NCBI GenBank assembly: GCA_030374765.1 | Contig: JARGXX010000100.1 | Location: forward strand, 930,001 to 994,000 | Source: Agarophyton chilense | Lineage: Eukaryota > Rhodophyta > Florideophyceae > Gracilariales > Gracilariaceae | DNA: 64,000 bases | Direction of reading: 5' to 3' | In this document: positions 19,160 through 28,313 of the stretch, in pieces | Layout: each line of letters begins with the position of its first letter | Numbering within the stretch: the first letter of the stretch is position 1 | The notes under the pieces: generated by a model | Told to the model about the DNA's origin: nothing | Databases searched by the model: none | What the model saw: only the letters and a program-made list of their open reading frames with translations | Position numbers and translations under genes: made by a program

Positions 19160-22080
19160 CTGTACTTCTGCTGCACTGATAAGTTCTTCGGCATCTGGTT
19201 GATCGCTTGATTGGTTGGAATGACAGTCCGTATCCTCTTTCTGCTCTGCGACTGCTCGGTTGTCGAGATAATTCCATACTTCATTTTCCAGGTTGAGATT
19301 TTCCTTATCTCCGTCGAAATAATGAACTGCGTACTTTCCAGTCCTCTCGTCATGCGTATGTACTGTGCCTCCGTAAAATTTTTGTCTATTGGCCAGTACA
19401 CTTCTATATTGTCACCGACATTGGGAGTGTTAGGTCCTATGCAGTCGGGTTCTTCTTCTAATTTGTGCGAAGTTGAGTTCGAGTTCGGAACTTCATCTCC
19501 GATAGAGTCTATTCTGGATTCGGGGGAGTTTTCTTCTAGTGTGTCTACATCTTCTTCCAAGTTTCGATCCAGTCCATCAATAGCATTCTGCATAGCAGTA
19601 GCTAGCTCGTTCTGGACTATTGCTGGCCTGACGTCTTCAATTGCAGCGTTAATTTTTTTCCCTTTGGCTCCTGGGACGGTCACTGTGCCGTTTGCAATGT
19701 CAAAGGCCAGCACGGGCTTGTCTCGTGACCACTTCCCACGTTTTTCGTCCTCCTTCTTGATAAATATCTGCACGAGATCTCCTACTGCAATAGGGCTTTC
19801 ATTAAATGTCTTTGATCGCAGAATCAAGGTCAGCTTTCGCTTTGCTAGAAGGGTTTAGTGGGCATCCACGAGTTCCTGTGGAAGTTGTTTTGGTATGACG
19901 TCCTTCTGTATCGGTCTGGAATAGCCCTTGGTAAGTTCTTGCGCAGATAGAACGTCGCTGCCGTAGAGATCATTGGAAATTTTGATTGCCTGTTGAATGA
20001 GCAGGGAGGTTTCCCATTCTTTCCGTTCCACAGTAGACTCTTCCTTCAGGCGAGTGAAGACATCTCGGACGGTTTTATGCTTGGACTCAAGCACGTTCTT
20101 ATTGTGCCTTCTCGGCGGCAGAGGTCTAGCTTCTATGTCATGTTCCCGCAGGTACTCAGCAAGGATGCTATTCTTGAATGCGCTGTCATAAGCGACTGTT
20201 AGTGGTGTCCAAAATGGTGTCAGCCAGTGCGCATCAAATACTAGAATAGCTTCACGCATTGATATGTCTTGCACCACTGCGCCAACAGAGTAGCGCGATG
20301 CGGTATCCATTATGTGCATAACACAGTGCTGATCCAGAAACATATGGTCCACACACACCACCTCATTAAAGGATCTGTTCATCGAGCTAAGTGAGACCTT
20401 CCTGTCTGCTTTTGGCCTAGCAGTTGTTCTGCATGCTGTGCACTCTTCAAGTGTGCGCTGAAGGTACTTGTCTACATGTCCATTCCATAGTTCGTTTCTT
20501 TCAAGAAGTATCTTGATGTCGGAGTATGTAGAGTGGCCGCAGACATGTTTATGGACTTTGTCCACAATTTTTTTCAAGTCCTTCCACGGTTTCTTAGCCA
20601 GGTTTCCGTCGATGTGAGCCGTTGCACAGAACAGGGTCGTTTCGTGCCTAGGGGTCAGCTTTTCTGCTTGATAAGTGAACGCCGTGTGCGGAATGTAGGT
20701 GTGCATGTCTCTGTCGACGAGAGTGATGCTTCCTTGCGAATTGCCGCTGGCATCGGGTGGCAACTTCAATATGTTCTGGTTAACATGTAGTATGTCACAG
20801 TAGTTGGTTACGTTGCGTCTTACAACCCATTGAGAGGAACCATCGATAACCAAATGCCTGATGTTCACCACTGTACCTTCGTCCGTTCTTGCTTTGAAGA
20901 CCACCGATCCAAGTGTTTTCCTTGCCTGGCTTCGATGTTCACCGTTGCCATACTGCCAGTAGGGTCTTTCAGCAACTGCTTCTGGTAATGGCTCCAGCTT
21001 CCTGTTCCAATCGGGAGAGACGAGAGGAGTGATGAGGTTCAATTCAGTAACCCCAATTCCGCTGTAAGGTGCTCCATCGTCTAAGAGTGGTCCAGTAAAG
21101 CCGTCCGGTGTAAATTGTGCGAAGTTCTGTGCGCTCAAATCTGCCATATTGAAGGTCAAACCGTTATTCCGTGCCTTATCGCCTGTTTCAGGGGCATCTA
21201 AAGACTTCACACCCGGTTTCAGCGTCCCGTCCTTCCTGTGGTCTTGATACCAATGACCGTACTTTTCAAAGGTGTTACACTGCGTCTTCCCTTTGAGCTC
21301 AGAAATTTGCTCTGGGGTTCTCCGGGAAGGTCGATTACGCCTACGGTTGCTACCGGCGGCGGAAGAACCTTGCGGCGCCGACTGATAGTGAGCGGCGTTG
21401 GTGGAGAGCGTTTTTGAAGTTGCATCTCCTCCTGAATTTTTCACTTTGTCGCATTGCCTAAGAACAGAGGCAATCGAATCATAAGAAACAACTTTGAGGT
21501 AATCATTTGTCGTCGACGTCGGTGTTAGACTGGAGTCTCGCGGAGCGCCATTGGCCAAAACTGACACTCTCTGATTATTGTCGACATCTGCATTTTCCAG
21601 AAGAGCGAAAGCCACAAGCGCATCAGAAAGCTTTGCTTCCGTTCCATGAGCGTTAAGTCTCGATACTTGCGCCTGAAATCTCGATTCAAAAATTTTAAAG
21701 CTTTCGTTGTGGTTTCTCTTTGTGTTCAGGAGCGAAAGAAAGACCTGAAATACATCTGAAACGACGGCGAGCGGATCTCGCTTGTACAAGGCCTTCACGA
21801 AGGCTTCTGCATCTTCCGCCGATCGAATCACACTGTCCGGAATAGCCTTACACAGATCCCTAGCCCGACCATACAGCTGCGATTGAAGCATTATTCCCTA
21901 TGCTGTCTTGGGAACCTTGTTGCTGTTTGAATCTGTAAGCGTATCCTGAAACGCCTGCCATAACGATACAGCCTCAGCATACTGCTCTTGGTTTCCACGT
22001 CCATCTGTCCATGGCACGGTTCGAATGTCCCAAGAGAAACGAGGTCGAGACGGCAGGTTGTTTGAGCTTTCTGGGCCCAT
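18994..22080 (-). pseudogene. copia B Gag-protease-integrase frame with stops
   Basis: One frame runs from ATG 22080 through TAG 21898 and TAA 19855 to 18994. Positions are counted from the internal Met at 21891 (678 codons). The Gag part includes a degenerate zinc knuckle CNTFEKYGHWYQDH near 206, in which the second Cys is Phe. The protease site LLDDGAPYSGIG has Asp at about 271. Integrase has a zinc-finger pattern HKHVCGH...CTAC, and core acidic residues D515 (CVDHMFLD), D569 (AYDSAFKN) and E602 (LESKHKTVRD), giving DX32E spacing. After 19855 the frame continues as integrase tail and acidic linker. Apart from the stops the domains look intact. Confidence 0.8.
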
Positions 22081-22083
22081 AAC
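22070..22083 (-). promoter_or_regulatory. Primer-binding site of copia B, half initiator tRNA-Met
   Basis: The minus strand reads GTTATGGGCCCAGA immediately after the 5' LTR, complementary to the anticodon arm of initiator tRNA-Met. The ATG inside this site (22080-22078) also opens the gag frame, so the primer-binding site and the apparent start codon coincide. Confidence 0.8.
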
Positions 22084-22406
22084 AAATTAAAGGATAGTTG
22101 TAGATGCTTCTGTTAAAGAACAATTTACTTATTCAGATTACTATTCGAATGCTTGCCTACCTCGGATAAACCAAGGGTCCAAGTCCAGGCTCTTGGGCTT
22201 ATACACCCGACAAGGCGGGCTAGCGGCCATGTAATCTATCACTAAAAGGCCACGCAATCGAATGCTAACGGCCACGTAATCTACTCTCTTGCTGCACATG
22301 ATTATTGCAGCACCATGTCATGCAAAACCTCTCCTAGAAGACTTGCATTATACGCAAATGCGCCTAGGGTATGCATAGATTGACTAAGATGCATTTGCTT
22401 TCCATA
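22084..22406 (-). repeat. 5' LTR of copia B
   Basis: Right copy of the 323-bp repeat. It differs from 17165-17487 at the TATA region (TACACCC for TATAACC on the plus strand) and at a few single bases. It directly abuts the primer-binding site on its inner side and the ACCGG duplication on its outer side. Confidence 0.9.
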
Positions 22407-22411
22407 ACCGG

Positions 22412-23170
22412 AGCGGTGGTATCGCATCGCTGAAGGAGGTAGGAGCTGCTCACGCTGCATATTAAGGAATAGGCCCTGCAACCAAGGAATCCTTACGACC
22501 GGTGTCGGCCCATCACCGCCACAGATGATGAGTCTCACAAGCCCATGGTTGTTCTTAGATACACTGCCAACCCGAACTCCACCTTTTCAACCAACGTTTG
22601 CACCACCATCACCAAGACATCATTTGCCACAGTAACTCCGTCCACATCTAACCATCACATTTTCACATCTTCTCCACCACCCTCCCTAGTGCGACACATC
22701 TTCCCCGATTTTCTACCAAATCCACTGTAAATCCCAACTCCGCCTTCACAATCAACGTTTTTACCACCACAACCAAAATAATATCTGCCGCCACTACCCC
22801 GTCCGCTTCTAACCCCCGCACCAGCTCCCCCTCAACCACCGCCCCCACCCCAACACTCACTACGAACCCCCCTACGAAAGACAACTCCAACAACCCTGCC
22901 TTCACTAACTCCCATTCTATCCCCGCTTCCACGACACTACTCGAGGCACACCTCACGACCGACCGCACCAGGCCGATGGTTGGCGCCCCACTTTAGTGCG
23001 CCCCTGCCAGCCGCGCTTTCTTCCATTCCAAGTCCCGCGTTCTCCCAACCCAACCTCTCCCTTCTCTGTGCAATTTCTAATCTTGCGGTTACATGGATCA
23101 ACGCTTGCTCTCCGCAAAACTGCATTGTACTTTCTACACGTCACATCTCTCTCACATAACATTTCTGTAA
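22412..23170 (+). other. CT-rich flank after the copia B insertion
   Basis: After about 16 codons continuing the interrupted ORF (to about 22465), the plus strand becomes strongly C/T/A-rich with Ser/Thr/Pro-coding frames (22545-22730). No domain is recognisable. Part may be upstream sequence of the THO2-like ORF that starts at 23175. Confidence 0.3.
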
Positions 23171-23174
23171 CATT

Positions 23175-23924
23175 ATGACTCTCCCCGACGACTGTGTGGC
23201 CCCCGGCAAATCCGTCATCTCTCTCTTTGAACCTATCATTAACTTCACCTCTCCGACTAATGTTTCGAAGATGGTCACCGGAAACCGAAACGATCACCTC
23301 AATTCAGCCTCTCTCGCCAACACAGTTTCTCTCCTTCTAACCATACTCAAGCCTCCGAGTACCTCCGACTCCAACTTTCTTCGCCTCGACATCTTCCGCT
23401 CAGTCGTCGACGCGCTTCTTTTATCGGGGGTCCTCTCAAACGAAGGGCTTCTGCACGCCTTGGACCATAACGTGTTGGCGATTCTTCGCCCCGAAGCCAC
23501 AAACGCCTTTGATGAAGAGCGAGTGCGAACAAGGATGTGGTTCACACAAAGAGGCTATCACCTCTTCCGAAAGGAGTCTGAAGGCTACTCCAAGATGATA
23601 AGCCTTCCTTTCGACTGCATACAGCACTCCCAGCAGATGACGGTCAAGGCCGCCGTCACCAAGTTTATGCAGCTCATCTTGCGTATCAACCTTACGTTTA
23701 ACAAGGTCGCTGAACTTGTTCTCGGCGCAGCGGCCAAGTTCATGAACCCTCTGTTGTCGAAGAGCGCATTTATGCCAATCGACCACCGCCTCCCCCCTCA
23801 TGTCGAGACCATGCTGGCCGTCGTCTCGGAGAATCACATCTCCACCGTCGTGGGGGCGATGCTGCGGTTGTTCCACGCCCCAGTCGATTCCGCACAGCTC
23901 GCTCTCTCCGCGACCGAGCTGTAA
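23175..23924 (+). CDS. THO complex subunit 2-like N-terminal fragment
   Basis: The ORF encodes 249 residues. MWFTQRGYHLFRKESEGYSK (about residues 120-140) matches the THOC2/THO2 hallmark 'F/YTQ.KFNLLREE.EGYAK'. It is followed by a helical INLTFNKVAELVLGAAAKF segment equivalent to the family's 'FNLDPNRVLDVILE'. Known THO2 proteins are about 1500 residues and act in the nucleus in mRNP assembly and export. Here the ORF stops after this N-terminal block and nothing convincing continues it, so the copy is truncated or the rest is far away or diverged. The start at ATG 23175 is the first in frame. Confidence 0.6.
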   Translation: MTLPDDCVAPGKSVISLFEPIINFTSPTNVSKMVTGNRNDHLNSASLANTVSLLLTILKPPSTSDSNFLRLDIFRSVVDALLLSGVLSNEGLLHALDHNVLAILRPEATNAFDEERVRTRMWFTQRGYHLFRKESEGYSKMISLPFDCIQHSQQMTVKAAVTKFMQLILRINLTFNKVAELVLGAAAKFMNPLLSKSAFMPIDHRLPPHVETMLAVVSENHISTVVGAMLRLFHAPVDSAQLALSATEL

Positions 23925-24730
23925 ATGAGACAACCAACTCTCGGCCCCTTGCTCGTCGCTGTTGTGGTGTTAAAATGGGACAAAAACATGCCCGTCGCCG
24001 ACGTTTGGGGTTAAATGCCAGTGAACAAAGGGGTCTCCAACCAACGCTTCTTGGAGTTCGAAAAGGACCTCATAGAACTCTCTCGCGAGTTGTCATCGGC
24101 GAAGCTCGGCGAGCGCGATATCGGAAACGAGGGATTGAAATCGGCGCCGAACGGACGAGGAGCTACCCGTCGCAACAGGATCAGGAGGTGAGGTAGAAAG
24201 AGCGCCAGTTGGAGGATCGTGTTTCGCAGTTGGGGAGGGCTTTGAAGGGAATGCAGAGAAACAAGGGGGGTGAAAGGGGGAGAAAAGAGGAGCAGGAGAT
24301 TGGGATAAAGTCTTGTTCACGACTGGTCGAAGGGCCAAAGGGGGATGAGGGAAATGAAGGGAGGGTGGGGAAAAAGAGGGTGATAACCGCGGTGGATATG
24401 GGACAGAGGTTGAGAAAGAAGATTGCCATTGAAGGGAAGGGCAAGAGGGTATTGGAGAGTGTTCTGGAGCAGAAGGGGGGGTTGGGGCGATGGGGCTTTT
24501 GAAAGATGGGAAAAATGAGTGCGGAGGCGGAGAGGACTCAACGAGCCGAGTAAAGTGGCGGGAGGGGAGAGTGTGTGTACTCCGAGAGTTTTGTGCGATG
24601 GTTTTTCCGGTGAAGCCATGGCCGGATACCAGATGAGTTCTGGGTTCCCATGTGGCAAAAGGCAGTTGATGAAGTAAATATGTTTGACAAAAAATTGGTT
24701 TCTGACAGGTGATGCTGGTGACGTTCATGA
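23925..24730 (+). other. Purine-rich segment, possible coiled-coil fragment
   Basis: The frame near 24010-24190 reads RFLEFEKDLIELSRELSSAK, and 24209-24502 reads MEDRVSQLGRALKGMQRNKG. Both are heptad-like and could be pieces of one coiled-coil protein separated by a frame change. The segment is extremely G/A-rich on the plus strand, which also produces a 211-codon Ser/Pro-rich shadow frame on the minus strand (24093-24728). No family assignment. Confidence 0.25.
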
Positions 24731-24939
24731 ATGTGAAACTAGAGAGAAAAGGAATGAAGTATTAAACTATCACCGAACTGCAACTAGCACTGTTGGTTTT
24801 AGGGGGAGTGGAAACGACATTTATAAAAAATTTAAAATTTCTACAGTGCAACTGGTGTGAAATGGTACCAACGGCAATTCCACTAAATTTTTTAGGAGTT
24901 TGCGCTCCAACATAGCTATCTAGCAACTAAAATAACATT

Positions 24940-25400
24940 TTAAGAACACAGACGGATTTCTGCTGTTCTTACTTGTTCCATGGGGACGCATTCATAGACG
25001 GGGCGGGGGAGTAGTAGCAGCACATGCGAGGTTAGGAAACAATCCGCGTTGTTACTCCTTTTCCAGTGGCCGAACTTCCCACAAATTTCGCAAGGGTTGC
25101 GGAGGAAGTTGTGACGCATTGACAGAGATTGGGATTGGCTTTGGAGAGACTGTTCGGTGTGCATGAGAGACATCATCACAATGGTGAAAACCCGATGTGG
25201 TTTTCTCATACTGTACTGTTTGAGATGATCCTTCAATGACCCCGCAGCAGTCAAATATATCTTCGTTGACTCCGTTGGAAGCATTGAGATATAATGTACA
25301 TTGTCGACACCTGAGCTTACCAACAGCATAAAGCTGTCAACGACTTGGGCAAATGAGCAGATCCAGATTAGGCGTTATTCGTGGGCGCCGCCGCATTGAA
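24940..25400 (-). pseudogene. Gag remnant of copia family B
   Basis: The minus-strand ORF 25329-24940 contains VSSGVDNVHYISMLP, corresponding to ENADVDNNQRVSVLANG in copia B Gag. It also has CEICGKFGHWKRSNNADC, which aligns with CNTFEKYGHWYQDH of copia B and keeps both first cysteines of the zinc knuckle. The frame upstream, toward 25480, also reads as Gag-like. No LTR was found attached. Confidence 0.55.
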
Positions 25401-26944
25401 TCTGAGTTAGAAATCTCGGAACGTTACATTGCTCTAGCGCTTCATGTTCAGAAGCGTGATGAAGTTCCCAGAATCGTCGCTGACAAATGACAGCGAATCT
25501 CTCTTGTAGATAGTTTTGACGTTCATATCGGCTCCTTCGACATAATTGTCACTAATCGTAGAGCATAGATCTCGAGCCCTTCAAAACAAATGGCTCTTCA
25601 TTATTATGCCTCGAAGCGATAATTCTATCTTGTTCGAATTTCAGTCAGGCAATTACTAGTGGAACGGTGTCCCTAATGCCACCGGCTTTCAGTAGTCTTC
25701 CTGTATGCCTTTGCCGTTAGTTCACGGGACGTTTTTTTAGTTCCACGAAAAACGCGGATGACTAGGCGTGCCGGAGGATGAAGCTTGTGCTGAGCCCAAA
25801 ACTAACGATTTAGCGGTATAACAGCCGTAGCGATGATTGTAAGACAACCTGAGGTGCGAGTGAGATGTGATGCTCAGACATATAACCTGCTGAGTCATCT
25901 GTTAGTGTTTATGTAGACAATAAAAAAATGCTCATGTTAATGCCCTAACTGCAAACTCAAGTCTGAGCGGACGTAAGCGCACACGGGACATATTATTGAA
26001 AATGAGGCAACCAACAACATTTTTTTCAGAACAACATTGATATTAATTGTTCAAAAGAAAAAAAGGGGAAAATAAGTGTTACACATATTGGTTTGCGTTT
26101 CCAATATGTTAAGGAATTAGTTAAACAGAACACATCCCTGTTGAATTATCATCAATAAAAATACTGACCTATTTACGAAGATATTTCCTGCGGCGACGTT
26201 CTTTGACTATCAAACGACGATCATAATATGTTTTTTCCTTCTCAAGAAGGCGTATCGGAGTAGGATGAAACTAATACAAAAAAGATAAAGTCCTGATCTA
26301 ATAATCTGTTTGATTATTTGCCCATGTATGTTTCTCAATATGGAAACCCTCACGTACTGCACAGAAATGTAAGTGATGCCCAACGAAAAAACATCTGAGG
26401 CGTCCAAGGAACGCCTTTGATTCTAGACAGGATTCTGTGAGTGCTGCAGCGTCAAGTGTCTTTATGGCTTGATGCGTTGTTAGGGCTTGTAAGATACCAG
26501 AACACGAATTTACAAATAGATTAGACAGTTAAAGCCTATAAAAGAGAGGTAGCGCCGAGGAGACATGATTCAATATCTTCGAAAGTCAGCTTCAACACTC
26601 AACGTTTGCGTGCAATTTTGAAATGTTTTCTCAGTTTTTAATTCATAAATACGAATAGCCGATTCTCATCTTAAGTCAAACTCGTTATTGTGAATTCAAA
26701 GCATCATCTATAGTTTGTGTTAAAGATATGAAATAGCTTCAGAAGATCAGAAACGAGGCGACGGTTTTCTTCATTTTTTTAATGGTTATATGCCCAAATA
26801 CGGGGTGTCAGATTCAGGTCCCGACTGGTTCAACATATTCTTTTTTTACGTAACTACTGTTCGATTGATTTAAAACAAGATTTACTTAAGGAGATGGATC
26901 GACGATCTCAGAAAAAAAGGTGTTCATGATCTAGCTACAGAAGA
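25401..26944. other. AT-rich spacer without genes
   Basis: About 1.5 kb of AT-rich DNA with only a short frame at 26210-26407 (-). It lies between two copia B remnants of opposite orientation and may be unrecognisable element body. Nothing else is visible. Confidence 0.4.
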
Positions 26945-27200
26945 ACAGCAAAGATGGGCTGGGTTTTGGATAGTGGTAGACTCGAAAGACCTCTACATAG
27001 CGCTTTCTTTCTGTTGGCATATAGCAAATAGATCGACCCACGCGGTTTTCAGCGTCATTTCCTACGATTTGAAAACCAAAAACTTCCATCGCATGGTATG
27101 GCTTCGTGGGAAGTGCAAATACGCAGATTAGTTCATGAAGGTGGATAGCACTATCGCCGATGCTTTCGAGCTTCTTCTACACGATTGGCAATTTCAGTAG
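26945..27200 (+). pseudogene. RNase H remnant of copia family B
   Basis: The plus strand reads FWIVVDSKDLYIALSFC, then ISYDLKTKNFHRMVWLRGKCKYAD. This aligns closely with WIVVDSKDLFGTLSTC, IRYEFETRNVDRMIWIPGSANYAD of the copia B RNase H. A stop follows YAD, where the intact element has PLTK. It is in opposite orientation to the Gag remnant at 24940. Confidence 0.65.
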
Positions 27201-27270
27201 ATATGTTTAAAGCAGTGTACGCAAGTTCCAACGGGTCAACGAGATAGGGGGCTTACGAAGACGGAGTGGA

Positions 27271-27314
27271 GTGGAATGCAAAAGCTGACAGTGCTGTCAG
27301 CTTTTGCATTCCAC
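27271..27314. repeat. Perfect 21-bp inverted repeat, 2-nt loop
   Basis: Arms begin GTGGAATGCAAAAGC and end CTGACAG, followed by a TG spacer and the exact reverse complement. The 44-nt palindrome lies 166 bp upstream of the ATG of the zinc-finger gene. No target duplication or related second copy was noticed in the window. It could be a fold-back scar, a hairpin small-RNA source or a cis element. Confidence 0.85.
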
Positions 27315-27479
27315 GGTTAGAATTTTATTGCAAAGCGGCACCTCCTGCTCCAGACAGTTTTTTTTAGTATTTAAAGCATACATAATAAGATGAGCCTTTT
27401 TTCATCGGATGTCGAACTTGTTAAAGAATATTCAATACAGCAGCCAAGGTCGTTGATTTTGCGGTAGGCAATCATTTCG

Positions 27480-28313
27480 ATGGATCGCGATTTTAGCCGT
27501 AGTTGCAAAGAACATGGCGGCCGGAAAAAACGGTCTCTGCCCGATGGAAGTAGAAGCCCTTCACGGTTCTCCTGCAGAAATCAAAACGCCAGAAATGATG
27601 TTGGAAAGCCAGACGCTGCACAGATCCAAAGACCGCTGCGACGTACGAAAGTGTCAATTAGAGAGCTCCTCAATCCAAATGACAGTGAGCAGATTCTACA
27701 GAGCCCTCGGGCGCAATCTGGACTTATGCGGAATAGCCCGGAGCTTGACTCCCAATCAACTAGACCAGAGTCTGGACACGCCGGAAAGAGATCGCGAGTT
27801 TTAGGAGAAGTGACCGATTTGCTCCCCAAGACGTTGATTCAACTTTCTGTGATGGGTAGCGCATCCGGCGCTGGGCCTAGCAGCGGTGTGGTTCTTCAGA
27901 GGACCACGGAAGGTGGAAGTGCTGAAGAGAATCGTCGCAGTCATAATGGCGGCGGTGCAGCTCAGTCTCACAAATTGTGTTGTGAGATATGTGGAAAGAT
28001 GGTGCATTGGACCAGTATTACGCAACACAGGGCTACACATAATCCAAACAGGGAACGCCACTCATGCAGGCAATGCGAGAAATCGTATATGAGCAAAGGA
28101 GCGTTGACGAAACACATGCAGATACATGATCCTCGGTGCAGATTCTATTGTAGTGGTTGCGACAAACAATTCATCAGCAGGAGCCACCTGGAGAGGCACA
28201 TGCATGTGCATGATCCGCAGACCAGGCCTAGATTTGAGTGCGACGGATGCGGCAAGACTTTTGTTCAAAGGTGGTGCTTTACGAAACACAAGAGAGAAGC
28301 TTGCAGGCGTTGA
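27480..28313 (+). CDS. C2H2 zinc-finger protein
   Basis: The ORF encodes 277 residues in a single exon. The first 150 or so residues are Ser/Arg/Pro-rich and probably disordered. Four fingers follow. Finger 1 (from CEICGKM) has 11 residues between Cys2 and His1 instead of 12. Fingers 2 (CRQCEKSY...H...H) and 3 (CSGCDKQF...H...H) are canonical CX2CX12HX3H. Finger 4 (CDGCGKTF...HKREAC) ends in Cys, a C2HC form. The short His-Asp-Pro linkers, IHDPRCR and VHDPQTR, replace the usual TGEKP. A nuclear DNA-binding role is likely from the family; the target is unknown. It is one of the few undamaged genes here. Confidence 0.85.
   Translation: MDRDFSRSCKEHGGRKKRSLPDGSRSPSRFSCRNQNARNDVGKPDAAQIQRPLRRTKVSIRELLNPNDSEQILQSPRAQSGLMRNSPELDSQSTRPESGHAGKRSRVLGEVTDLLPKTLIQLSVMGSASGAGPSSGVVLQRTTEGGSAEENRRSHNGGGAAQSHKLCCEICGKMVHWTSITQHRATHNPNRERHSCRQCEKSYMSKGALTKHMQIHDPRCRFYCSGCDKQFISRSHLERHMHVHDPQTRPRFECDGCGKTFVQRWCFTKHKREACRR

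Larger units (their letters stand above)
17160..22411 (-). mobile_element. Complete Ty1/copia-type element, family B
   Basis: Two 323-bp LTRs (17165-17487 and 22084-22406) differ at only a few positions and are flanked by the 5-bp direct repeat ACCGG (17160-17164 and 22407-22411). Between them, on the minus strand, lie primer-binding site, gag, protease, integrase, RT and RNase H in copia order. The LTR similarity implies a recent insertion. Even so, gag-pol holds in-frame stops at 21898, 19855 and 18974 and a frame change near 19150. Relatives lie at 12802-14260 and 24940-27200. Confidence 0.9.

Noticed and set aside
24093..24728. 211-codon Pro/Ser-rich minus ORF
   Set aside because: It is the complement of a purine-rich plus strand with coiled-coil-like text; likely a shadow.
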